Origin: an uncultured Lachnospiraceae bacterium
GTDB taxonomy: Bacteria; Bacillota; Clostridia; Lachnospirales; Lachnospiraceae
Reading direction: 5' to 3'
DNA: 64,000 nt
Assembly: GCA_902780405.1 (NCBI GenBank)
Contig: CACZFI010000010.1
Location: forward strand, 30,322-94,321
Numbering within the stretch: the first letter of the stretch is position 1; each line of letters begins with the position of its first letter. This document shows positions 1 to 8,194 of this stretch, piece by piece. The notes under the pieces were generated by a model. It saw only the letters and a program-made list of their open reading frames with translations. It did not search any database and was not told the DNA's origin. A program made the translations under genes and the position numbers.

Positions 1-84
1 GGATATATCCTGCCGGGAAGCATTCCTCCCTCGCAGATGACACAGAACTATATCTCAAAGCTGATACAATGCTGCAACGCATAA
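1..84 (+). CDS. 3' end of an unidentified protein (partial)
   Basis: The first 84 bases read open in frame 1 for 27 codons and end with TAA at 82-84. A strong hairpin follows at once, which fits the end of a real plus-strand gene. The visible residues (ending KLIQCCNA) carry no motif I can assign to a family. The start lies outside the window. Confidence 0.5.
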   Translation, partial: GYILPGSIPPSQMTQNYISKLIQCCNA

Positions 85-125
85 AAAAGTGTGCCTGACA
101 ATGTTTTGTCAGACACACTTTTTTA
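83..125. terminator. Bidirectional rho-independent terminator
   Basis: Arms at 89-101 and 106-118 pair with one mismatch and are flanked by an A-run on the left and a T-run on the right. It can serve both the partial plus-strand gene and the convergent surface-protein gene. Confidence 0.8.
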
Positions 126-135
126 TTGTTCGGTT

Positions 136-3100
136 CTATCCGATTCTTCTGCGACGCTTCAGCGCTCCGAAAAGGATTCCGCAGGCCGCAAGAATCATCA
201 GTGCCGCAACGGGAAGGATCGGTGCTGTATCTCCGGTCTTTACGGATACATTGGCCGGCTCAGCCACGGGGTTTATAACCTCGTCAAGGCCGATCTCCGG
301 ATCATCACCCACCTTCACGGTGGTGGTTGCCACATTGATGTTCGTGACATGGTCCGGCTGTCCGATGCCGCCGTTTACAACAGTACCGGGACCGCCCTTG
401 GACTTTAATGCTCCCTCGAGCACCGTAACCTTCAGCGTTACCTTATCGATCTTGCCTGAAGGTACATCCTTAAACGTCCACTTCACGGTATGCGTCTTCT
501 TGTCGTAGACACCGCCCTCGGATGCGCTTACAAACGCTACATTCTTGTCGAGCATATCCGTGATCACGATATCTGCTGCCGCGTCCTTGTAATTCTTGTA
601 GTCAATCTGATATGTGATCTCATCGCCCACATTCACAGCGCCGAGCGTTCCGTTGCCCTTGAAAGGTGCAATCTCCTGCTTGGCCGGCATGGTCACGGGA
701 TTCTCCACAACATCGAGTGTGAAGACGGGGCCGTTCGCCACCTGTACGGTTGCTGTATCACCGCCGTTTACCACGCTACCGGGGCCGCCTGCGGATACAA
801 GCGCACCTTCAAGCACGGTTACCTTCAGCGTTACCGTACCCTTCTTCGCTGCGGGTACATCCTTCAATGTCCAGGTTACCGTGTGCGATGCCGCATCGTA
901 TACGCCGCCGTCGGATGCGCTTTCAAAGGTCACATACTTGTCAAGCTTATCCTTGATCGTCACATCGGATGCGATGGTGTTGTAATTCTCATAGGAGATC
1001 TCGTAAGTGATGGTGTCACCCACGCTGACACCGCCGAGTTTTCCGTTGCCCTTAAAAGGTGCAACTTCCTTCTTTGCGGGCGGTGTGATCTGATCGTACA
1101 CATTGTGCGAGAAGAACTCCACGAAGTCACTTCGATCCGGTGTTCCCGCATTGCTGTAATCACCGAGGATCTCCGGAATCGCGGTATTCATACCGTTTGT
1201 ACTCTTATCACTGACGTGAAGATCATGTTCATTTCCGTCGGAACGATTCACATAATCAGTTTCAATGTAGGAGTATCTGTATACCCAGATGTTTCCGTCT
1301 TCATCCTCAACGAACTTGGGAACCGTACTGATATCCTCTTCCACCGTTACCATGCCGGGATATACATCGTAATCATAAACCAGACTTGAGCCGGAAGTAT
1401 CGATGGTAGTATCCATATGATGAACATTATCCGTATATCCGGAAGTATCGATATCCGTACCCTGATAAGAACCGACATTGACACCGGTCACAGTATCCGG
1501 ATCCGGATTCGTTGTATTTTGAACGATGTTGAAGCGAATATTTTCTACAGGCTTCATCGGCTTAATGATGTTACCCTTTGTATCGCGAAGATCATTCGTA
1601 ATCTCAATAGCAACAGAATCAAGATTGTGTACTGTTCCGCTTCCGGAAAGGACGAAGTCCATACCACCGGTACCGGTTAAGATCAGGCTTCCTGTTTCAC
1701 AGACTTTTCTGTTCTGTGCATCCAGTGTTTGAAGCGGAGGGCACTCATTTCTCGAATCAAAATAATCAAATGTACTCTCAACCTTAACATCGCCCTTGGT
1801 TGTGAGAAGCCTGCCATTTGCGTCATACAGCATGCCGTAGATCGGATGATCGTATTTAAACTCTACATTAGGCTCTACCGCAGTCACCTTGTAAAGGATT
1901 CGATGATTCAGTCTTGCCTGTTTTACGTCGTCTCCATTGACATTGTTATCGTTAGACGCTATCACCGGATTCCAGCTGACTCTGAAAAAGCCTTCGATAC
2001 GAACCTGGTTTTCACTGAATTTCGTAGCATTATTGGAGGAATATCCGGTAATGATATACTGGTTTTCCAGTTTTTCGCCGGGTGTTCCGTCCGCATTTCT
2101 TTTGAAAGTCTCAATGATGGCATCTCTCAGATGCTGCTGGCTTACCTCATATCTTGCGGTAACATTGAATGTCCTGTCAGAAGCCGGGCTGTTCTTGGAT
2201 ATCGTTACGACCGGCTCACCCGATGCATTGTAGTACGTACCGTAAGCAAGATCGATTCTTGCGGTTACCGTATCTCTGATGGAGATATCGATGTGGTTGA
2301 CCATGTGCTGTCTGCGCATATTATCCGGGTAGGGGTCTCCGTTTTGCCACTGAATATTATGGATATATGCAGGCACACCGGAAGGCTGCGTAAGGATAAA
2401 CTCAACACCATTTAAATCAGCCTGATCAACACCACCGATGATTCTGGTTGCGGCCGCATCAATAGAAAGACACTTGCCGCTTGCAAGCGATTTAATCGTA
2501 TGATTTGCATAATCGATTGCAAGGGTACACTCCGTATCTTTTACATCCAGGGTTGTGATGGTTGTGTCCTTGCCGCCGGGTGTTTTTGTCTTCACCTGAC
2601 TGACAACTTCATCCTCGGAAAGTCCGTTGGAAGAATTCGGATCGATATACGTGTAGCCATTTAAAGTTGCCTGGTCATTATCACCATAATCATAACCGGC
2701 CGAATTAAACTTGAGGACGGTATCACCTGCACCGTCATTCGTCTTACAAAACGTCCATGCAAAAGGATCCGTCGCAGTCAGGTTGGTACCGTCAAAGCTT
2801 TCCACATCCTTCAATAATCCGTCCGCATCTACCGTATACGTTTGCGTACCCTTCTTTACAAGAAGTATATACGGCTTACCCTGCTGCCAATAAGAGTTTC
2901 CTGCGGGATTGTCTGCCGGCTGCTGACCGTCTCTCTCGGGAGGTTCAGCTGTAATGACCGTTGCTGTCACCGAGAAGCTTTCCTGCTCATAGGTAATCTC
3001 TGTTGCGTCAGCATTCAGGTCAAGGTCTGTGATGACCTCGGTTCCGGAATCGGCAAAGTGAACGACGCTCATCTCCGCATCATCCGTAAACTCCGGAGCT

Positions 3101-3666
3101 TCTTCGTAGGCAATCTTCACCTCCACGGGAGTGACAGGCTCAACCTTCTCTCCGTTATGAAGGATCTCAATGTCAAAGAATCTTGCAAATGTGATGCTCT
3201 CTGTGCTTTCCTGCGCCAGAGCATCCGCGGACTGTGCGAGGTAGAAATCGTACGCCTCTGTCCCTTCTTCGATCTCCTTTACGGATACGGAAAGCTCATC
3301 CTTCGGATAGGGCAGGCTTCCCTCCGGTGCGTCGATCGTGATGCTGTAGTCCGTACCTGGTTCGTCCACGGTAAACGACTTTGCATCTGCTTCGCCGGCT
3401 TCGGGCACTACATCGGAAGCGTCCTCTCTTACGTCTTCCTCCACAGTTTCTTCTGCCGTGGTTGGCTCCGCTGCTTCGATCGGTACTTCTGCTTCGGTCA
3501 CCACTTCCGCTTCTGCCTCCTCCAAAGCATCACCGGACGTGGCAAGCGCGCTGTCCGTCGCCTCCGCATGCGCAGGACCGATATAGTTCAGTCTGACACA
3601 CGAAAAGACGAGTACCGCCGCAAGACCGAAGGCAAGGAGCCTTCTTGTTCTTCGATGTCCTTTCAT
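136..3666 (-). CDS. Large cell-wall-anchored surface protein with two DUF11-type repeats
   Basis: This 1176-residue secreted protein has a basic signal peptide at about residues 1-35, then an acidic Glu/Ala/Thr-rich stretch. A long beta-rich middle region follows that I cannot assign. Two similar modules at about residues 862-965 and 990-1095 each start PAK(K/Q)E(V/I)APFKGNG and match the DUF11/isopeptide-type repeats of Gram-positive adhesins. The C-terminus has KTGD near residue 1143, a hydrophobic segment and RRRR. This is the sorting-signal layout with the variant motif common in Lachnospiraceae instead of LPXTG. An AAGGAG site lies 8 bases before the ATG. No sortase is nearby. An adhesin or pilin-like role is inferred; the ligand is unknown. 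Confidence 0.75.
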   Translation of the reverse strand: MKGHRRTRRLLAFGLAAVLVFSCVRLNYIGPAHAEATDSALATSGDALEEAEAEVVTEAEVPIEAAEPTTAEETVEEDVREDASDVVPEAGEADAKSFTVDEPGTDYSITIDAPEGSLPYPKDELSVSVKEIEEGTEAYDFYLAQSADALAQESTESITFARFFDIEILHNGEKVEPVTPVEVKIAYEEAPEFTDDAEMSVVHFADSGTEVITDLDLNADATEITYEQESFSVTATVITAEPPERDGQQPADNPAGNSYWQQGKPYILLVKKGTQTYTVDADGLLKDVESFDGTNLTATDPFAWTFCKTNDGAGDTVLKFNSAGYDYGDNDQATLNGYTYIDPNSSNGLSEDEVVSQVKTKTPGGKDTTITTLDVKDTECTLAIDYANHTIKSLASGKCLSIDAAATRIIGGVDQADLNGVEFILTQPSGVPAYIHNIQWQNGDPYPDNMRRQHMVNHIDISIRDTVTARIDLAYGTYYNASGEPVVTISKNSPASDRTFNVTARYEVSQQHLRDAIIETFKRNADGTPGEKLENQYIITGYSSNNATKFSENQVRIEGFFRVSWNPVIASNDNNVNGDDVKQARLNHRILYKVTAVEPNVEFKYDHPIYGMLYDANGRLLTTKGDVKVESTFDYFDSRNECPPLQTLDAQNRKVCETGSLILTGTGGMDFVLSGSGTVHNLDSVAIEITNDLRDTKGNIIKPMKPVENIRFNIVQNTTNPDPDTVTGVNVGSYQGTDIDTSGYTDNVHHMDTTIDTSGSSLVYDYDVYPGMVTVEEDISTVPKFVEDEDGNIWVYRYSYIETDYVNRSDGNEHDLHVSDKSTNGMNTAIPEILGDYSNAGTPDRSDFVEFFSHNVYDQITPPAKKEVAPFKGNGKLGGVSVGDTITYEISYENYNTIASDVTIKDKLDKYVTFESASDGGVYDAASHTVTWTLKDVPAAKKGTVTLKVTVLEGALVSAGGPGSVVNGGDTATVQVANGPVFTLDVVENPVTMPAKQEIAPFKGNGTLGAVNVGDEITYQIDYKNYKDAAADIVITDMLDKNVAFVSASEGGVYDKKTHTVKWTFKDVPSGKIDKVTLKVTVLEGALKSKGGPGTVVNGGIGQPDHVTNINVATTTVKVGDDPEIGLDEVINPVAEPANVSVKTGDTAPILPVAALMILAACGILFGALKRRRRIG

Positions 3667-3745
3667 AGTTTTTCTCCTTCTTTAGTTTTTTTCATAATCC
3701 TCTTCTTTTCATCTCTCTTCTGTTACATTTTTTACTTTAACAAAC

Positions 3746-3782
3746 AAAAAGTCAACAAATCCACGTGGATTTGCGACTTTTT
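3746..3782. repeat. Long inverted repeat (terminator or operator)
   Basis: CAAATCCAC at 3756-3764 meets its exact reverse complement at 3765-3773, and outer arms AAAAAGTC / GACTTTTT extend it. On the minus strand it ends in a T-run, so it could be a terminator. It also lies just upstream of the surface-protein gene and overlaps a TTGACT -35-like box, so it may be an operator. Confidence 0.6.
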
Positions 3783-3832
3783 GTACAAATCTACCTACCA
3801 CTATTAAACAAAAAATACAAAAATAAGAATGT

Positions 3833-3853
3833 TTTTAACCACTTCGGTTAAAA
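3833..3853 (-). terminator. Terminator of the small lipoprotein gene
   Basis: TTTTAACC at 3833-3840 pairs with GGTTAAAA at 3846-3853 around a 5-base loop, directly after the stop codon at 3854-3856. T-rich sequence follows on the minus strand. Confidence 0.65.
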
Positions 3854-4327
3854 CTATTGACTATTGTAATAGTCTATCCCCCGATTGGGCAGGAAATAGG
3901 TACGAAGATATCCCTGCGGTGAGACAACCACAAATTCATTGGTCGCTTCTACATAGTAAACGTCATCTCCGTCCTCTGCTTCCTTCTTGTGCAGGGCCGA
4001 CGGGTTGTTGACCACATCGGAAGCAGCCTTTTCATACGCCTCCGCGGAATCAAATCCCATCTCGATCCCATGCTTTTCATAATGATCCGAAAGTTTTCCC
4101 CGATTCTTGAAATGATACTCTGTCTGCGCAGCTTCCGTTGTTTCTTCCGGGATCGATACCGTTACCGCTTCCGTATCATCTGTTTCCGTATCTGTTGCTT
4201 CCGTATCCTGTGTACTTACGACTTCCGATGTTTCCGTGACAACCGTCATCTCTGTCGTCGCGGAAACTGCCTCCTGCTTCTTTCCGCAGCCACCGAGCCC
4301 AAAAAGCGAGAGGATTGCCGCAAGCAA
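3854..4327 (-). CDS. Small predicted lipoprotein, unknown function
   Basis: The 157-residue product starts with a hydrophobic stretch and a lipobox ending LGGC at about residues 11-14, so it should be lipid-anchored outside the membrane. A Thr/Glu/Val-rich linker runs to about residue 65. The C-terminal half contains HYEKHGIEMGFDSAEAYEKA, a pattern I know from small secreted proteins but cannot name. No ATG is available. The TTG at 4327 has a weak AAGG seven bases upstream, and the in-frame codons before it encode many Arg residues like a signal-peptide n-region. It follows the DUF3737-CPCC gene with a very small gap and ends at a hairpin. The start is uncertain. Confidence 0.6.
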   Translation of the reverse strand: MLAAILSLFGLGGCGKKQEAVSATTEMTVVTETSEVVSTQDTEATDTETDDTEAVTVSIPEETTEAAQTEYHFKNRGKLSDHYEKHGIEMGFDSAEAYEKAASDVVNNPSALHKKEAEDGDDVYYVEATNEFVVVSPQGYLRTYFLPNRGIDYYNSQ

Positions 4328-4340
4328 AATGATCCTTGTT

Positions 4341-5429
4341 CTACGCGTGCTTTTGCTCCTCCTTCTTTGGCGGTCTGCATTTTTTCACAAAGCGCGGATC
4401 GCAGGCTCCGTATTTTTCATAGTTGGCCCGTCCTTCTGCCAGTGTCATATCGTTGGCTCCGCTGTAGGAAGTCTCGTATTCTCCTGAGATATCGTTCTCC
4501 CAATAGCAGACCGGACAGATCTCATACGCGGTATCGCCTTCGCTTCCAAGCAGCGTATAATAACCGCAGCACGGACACTTCTGTCTTTCCTCCGGTTCAT
4601 CAAACAAAATGACAGCTTTCGCATCCGGATCATCCATGATCAGTTCGTCCGCATGTGAAAGGCGGATCTCTCCGCTCTTCGGATTCTTGATGCTAAGAAC
4701 ACTTCCTATGATCGTTGCATCCACCTCCGACTTTTCAAAGGACAGATCGGCGTCGATCATCTTGCAGTCTACAAGTTTTAATCCCTTGCAGTAACAAAGA
4801 GGCTGCGTCCCGACGATGGTGCAGTTTATAAAGGTGACATTCTCGCAGTACCATGCCAGATACTCTCCCTTCACAAGCGAATCCCTGACCACTACATTTT
4901 TCGCGTGCCAGAACGCATCCTTTGTGTCAAATGTACATTTTACGAATTCGGAATCTTCGATATACTGAAAAGAGTACTTTCCGCGCATCTTCACATTCTC
5001 AAAGTATAGTTTTTTCGAATGCATCATAAAGTATTCGCTTTCTGCCGTCGTATCCTTCATGCGAACACTGTCGTTAAACCATCCGAACTCGGGCGAACAG
5101 ATGTCGCAATCCCTGATCTCAATGTTCTCACACTCCCGAAGCGCTTTGATCCCGTAGGCCTTCGTGCGCTCCATCCGGACATCCTTTGAGTACCAGAGTG
5201 CCGCCCTGCAGTGTTCCGTCATAAGAGAGTCCGTGATCACCACATGTGTATCATGCCAGAAGGGATAGCGAAGATCAAAATAGGAATCCTTCACTGTAAT
5301 ATCCCTGCTTTCCTTCATGGCACTCTCTCCGTCCGCAGGTCCTTCAAAACGGCAGTGATCTACAAGAAGCCCCGTACTGCCGTACAGGGCTCTTTCTTCA
5401 TCAAATGTTTCGTTGCTGTATGTCTCCAT
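4341..5429 (-). CDS. DUF3737 family protein fused to a CPCC zinc-ribbon domain
   Basis: The 362-residue protein has two parts. Residues about 1-270 are repeated short strands with Cys, His and Trp (for example YPFWHDTHVVITDS), the pattern of the DUF3737 right-handed beta-helix family. The last ~75 residues begin KCPCCGYYTL and contain ICPVCYWEND, the pattern of the Cys-rich CPCC zinc-binding family. The two are normally separate proteins, so this is a fusion. I chose the ATG at 5429 because GGAAAGAGG lies 7 bases upstream; a GTG at 5450 would add seven residues. A TATAAT box (5477-5482, minus strand) lies upstream. No signal peptide, so cytoplasmic. The function is unknown. Confidence 0.7.
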   Translation of the reverse strand: METYSNETFDEERALYGSTGLLVDHCRFEGPADGESAMKESRDITVKDSYFDLRYPFWHDTHVVITDSLMTEHCRAALWYSKDVRMERTKAYGIKALRECENIEIRDCDICSPEFGWFNDSVRMKDTTAESEYFMMHSKKLYFENVKMRGKYSFQYIEDSEFVKCTFDTKDAFWHAKNVVVRDSLVKGEYLAWYCENVTFINCTIVGTQPLCYCKGLKLVDCKMIDADLSFEKSEVDATIIGSVLSIKNPKSGEIRLSHADELIMDDPDAKAVILFDEPEERQKCPCCGYYTLLGSEGDTAYEICPVCYWENDISGEYETSYSGANDMTLAEGRANYEKYGACDPRFVKKCRPPKKEEQKHA

Positions 5430-5522
5430 AGTCTGCCTCTTTCCGATCACATCTTCATGTATCGATAACTGTTATTATTATATCCCACGCGAGGCATTCT
5501 GAGAAGTTTTTTTCACTCCTTC

Positions 5523-6641
5523 CTACTGAGGGTTTTCCGCATTCGGATCAAACTGCATATCGCCCCGCGGCATCCTGCCGCCACCCGGCTGCATACCTCC
5601 GAAGCCCTCGCCTCCAAAGTCCTCACCGCCAAAGGCGCCGGGACCCGCGCCACCGGGTCCTCCGCCGAACTGATTTGTGATCGTATCTACCTCCTGTCCG
5701 TTCTGTATGATCGTACCTCCCGTAAATTCCGCCTTTCCGTCATAGTCAAATGCCGACTGTCCGTTTACGCTGATAGTTCCGCCCTTGATGTATATATCTC
5801 CGTTTGAATCAACACCGTCCGTGTCTCCGGCCCCCATCTCAATGGTCACCTCTCCACCGTTTAGCGTAAACGAGGGTGAAAGCTCGTCGGATTTTGCCGA
5901 AGCATTGATGCCGTCATCCGTGGCTGCGATACTGATCGTTCCGCCGTTTACGGTGATCACCGTTGCTTCTATACACTCCTCTGCGGTTAGCGTCAGTGTT
6001 CCGTCCTCTATGGTAAGGTCCTCATTTGCGCGCAGGGCATCGCTTGCTGCTGTGATCTCGTAGGTTCCGCTCTCCACCAGAAGGGAGTCGTTGGATGAGA
6101 TGCCTCTGTCGGTCGACGTGATCGTGAGACTTCCCGTTCCTGCCAGGGTGATATCATCCTTCGAGTAGATCACCGCATCCGTATTCTCATCTCCGTCTGC
6201 CTCAAATGTCCCGGTGGTCGCAAATACATTCTCGCCCTCCGATACGATCGTCACCTCATCCGCATTCTTCACATAGATGACGGGCTTTACGGTATTGGTC
6301 ACTGTAAGGCCTGACAACACGAGCGTCACATCGTCATCATCACCGACATCCACCGTAAGAACCGCATCCTCTGCATTTCCCTGCACGGTGTAGGAACCGG
6401 CCTCTGAGATCACCGTCTCCTTTCCTCCTTCTACGGTGATCTGTGACGCGGCCGTCACGGATCCGTCTGCTTGTCCCTCCGTCGTTACTTCTTCCGCAAC
6501 CGTTACCTCCTCCGTCCCGGCAACGGACTCAGCCGTGGTAGCTTCCTTTGTCGTTCCTTCATTCGCATTTCCCTGTCCGCAAGCCGTCATCATCATTGCC
6601 ATCGCTATAAAGATGCATCCCGCATAGATTCTCTTTCTCAT
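5523..6641 (-). CDS. Carbohydrate-binding beta-helix lipoprotein (Cthe_2159/DUF4353 family)
   Basis: The 372-residue protein begins with a lipoprotein signal (lipobox MTAC, Cys about residue 21) and a Thr/Glu/Val-rich spacer. From about residue 65 to 315 it has repeated short units such as NGGTISIAATDDGINASA and KGGTISVNGQSAFDYDG. These are typical of the DUF4353 family, whose member Cthe_2159 is a beta-helix protein that binds acidic polysaccharide. The tail is rich in Gly, Met, Pro and acidic residues. It lies just downstream of the DUF4956 and VTC genes, a grouping I recognise from other Clostridia. A surface polysaccharide-binding role is likely; the ligand here is unknown. Confidence 0.75.
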   Translation of the reverse strand: MRKRIYAGCIFIAMAMMMTACGQGNANEGTTKEATTAESVAGTEEVTVAEEVTTEGQADGSVTAASQITVEGGKETVISEAGSYTVQGNAEDAVLTVDVGDDDDVTLVLSGLTVTNTVKPVIYVKNADEVTIVSEGENVFATTGTFEADGDENTDAVIYSKDDITLAGTGSLTITSTDRGISSNDSLLVESGTYEITAASDALRANEDLTIEDGTLTLTAEECIEATVITVNGGTISIAATDDGINASAKSDELSPSFTLNGGEVTIEMGAGDTDGVDSNGDIYIKGGTISVNGQSAFDYDGKAEFTGGTIIQNGQEVDTITNQFGGGPGGAGPGAFGGEDFGGEGFGGMQPGGGRMPRGDMQFDPNAENPQ

Positions 6642-6652
6642 AATCCTACCTC

Positions 6653-7333
6653 CTATAAGCTCTCCGGTGCCTCGACTACTCTTCCCATACTCACGTCAAG
6701 GTTTCCGTTTCTTGTCCTGATCTCATCCATCAGCGCCTTCACGGACACACCCGCAAGTGGCGTGACACGCAATGTCAGTTTATACAGACTGCCCATACTT
6801 GCTGTTTTGACTTCCTCATATTCATAGCTTGAAAAATACCTTTCAAATATATCTTCGAACCTGCCTTCAAAATCCAGATTCTCCGGCACCGTGATCTTGA
6901 GCACGCGCTCTCCCTCACCCGAGTTGCCAAGGCCGCTTACGGAAAGCAGCATGCGAAGCATCGAGACAATGGCTGTCACGATCACCGCAACTCCGAGATA
7001 CCCCATACCGGTTGCAAGTCCCACCGTCATCGCCAGAAAGATGCTTGTGATATCGCGTCCTCTTCCCGGTGCGGAACGAAACCGCACCAGGCTGAACGCT
7101 CCGGCAACCGCAACGCCGGCGCCGAGGTTCCCGTTCACCAAAAGGATCACCACACACACCACGGTCGGAAGAAGTGTCAGTGTTGCAAACATACTGCTTG
7201 TGCTTCTGTTTTTCACGCTGTGCGCAACTGCGATAAACAGTCCGCACAGGATTGAGGTTATGATCAGGGCCGCAAACTGTGTGCCCGTAAAAGCTCCGTT
7301 TGCAAGTATCGAAGTAAAAACCGAATTAAGCAT
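6653..7333 (-). CDS. DUF4956 family membrane protein
   Basis: The 226-residue protein has about four membrane segments in its first ~130 residues, including LVRFRSAPGRGRDITSIF between segments, a motif I associate with DUF4956. A soluble C-terminal domain of about 85 residues follows and has a ferredoxin-like look (VPENLDFEGRFEDIFERYF). Its start overlaps the end of the VTC gene by 8 bases, so the two are probably translationally coupled. DUF4956 genes commonly sit beside VTC-domain genes, which suggests a joint membrane role with the polyphosphate-related protein. The biochemical function is not established. Confidence 0.75.
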   Translation of the reverse strand: MLNSVFTSILANGAFTGTQFAALIITSILCGLFIAVAHSVKNRSTSSMFATLTLLPTVVCVVILLVNGNLGAGVAVAGAFSLVRFRSAPGRGRDITSIFLAMTVGLATGMGYLGVAVIVTAIVSMLRMLLSVSGLGNSGEGERVLKITVPENLDFEGRFEDIFERYFSSYEYEEVKTASMGSLYKLTLRVTPLAGVSVKALMDEIRTRNGNLDVSMGRVVEAPESL

Positions 7334-8090
7334 ATGCCACCACTCCTTTTCCGAATTTCATACGTGCCCTTGTTGCTGCCGCGATCACTGCCGCGCGTCG
7401 GCTCTGCATCTCCAGGTATCCCTTTCCGAATTCTGAGAAAGATGTTTCAAAGATGGAGAGCTCCGAAAGGATGCCCGCAAGTTCTATCGGCATTGCTTCC
7501 GCAACCTTGATCTCCATCAGGTACTCTCCGTATCCGAGAAGCGAAGCTCCGGAGGTTTCATCTCTCAAATCCAGACGATCCGTACTCCATCTGATGTTTC
7601 GGTCAAACGTGATCCTCAGATCCGGATCATCCTTTCCTATCATGGCGAATCTGTCATAGGTGATTTTCATCGCCGGCCGAAGACTTGGATAAAGATGCTT
7701 CATTGCATCGATCTCTCGTTTGATCTGACTATCCTCCACCGTGTCATCGACTCCGATCAGATAGTTTAGTAATTCCTTATAAGATCCGGATATCCTTCGC
7801 TTGTATACGATGCCGTCGTACTTTTTCTTGATCTCCGCAAATGCATTTGTCTCATCATCCGTGCGACCGTAAGTACGAAGTCTCAGTTTCTCTTTGTACT
7901 TCGGTTTCTCCAAAGAGTTCCTGATCAGGAAGAAATCCGGAGTATCGAAGTAGATATTGTTGATCGCTGTATCTCCGTAACTGTCGATCTCAGCCAGCTC
8001 CGCAAGATACGGCATCAGCTTTTTATACTGTTCGGAAGAAAGCAGATATTTCATTTCCGTTCTCTGAAACACGTCCTTATACTTGTTCAT
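7326..8090 (-). CDS. VTC-domain protein, polyphosphate polymerase-like
   Basis: The 254-residue protein spans one VTC domain, the triphosphate-tunnel fold that in yeast Vtc4 makes polyphosphate from ATP. Visible tunnel motifs, in order, are RTEMKYLL near the start, NIYFDT, KEKLRLRTYG, FAEIKKKYDG followed by KRR, ITYDR, RITFDRNI and YLMEIKV, so the basic and acidic residues of an active tunnel appear intact. There is no membrane segment. It is first in a minus-strand set with DUF4956 and the DUF4353 lipoprotein. AAGGCGG precedes the ATG. Another triphosphate-tunnel reaction is possible. Confidence 0.8.
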   Translation of the reverse strand: MNKYKDVFQRTEMKYLLSSEQYKKLMPYLAELAEIDSYGDTAINNIYFDTPDFFLIRNSLEKPKYKEKLRLRTYGRTDDETNAFAEIKKKYDGIVYKRRISGSYKELLNYLIGVDDTVEDSQIKREIDAMKHLYPSLRPAMKITYDRFAMIGKDDPDLRITFDRNIRWSTDRLDLRDETSGASLLGYGEYLMEIKVAEAMPIELAGILSELSIFETSFSEFGKGYLEMQSRRAAVIAAATRARMKFGKGVVAYA

Positions 8091-8194
8091 ATGGTGTTCC
8101 GCCTTTCTTTGTTTGTTCTATGGTGCCATCATAAAGGTGAAACCTTAAATGAAAATTAAAAAAGCAAAAAAATGTGACAAGCCATATCAACTTG

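Noticed and set aside
2842..3807. Long open frame opposite the surface-protein gene
   Set aside because: It has no ribosome binding site or recognisable domain, and it mirrors the codon structure of a clear signal-peptide protein on the other strand.
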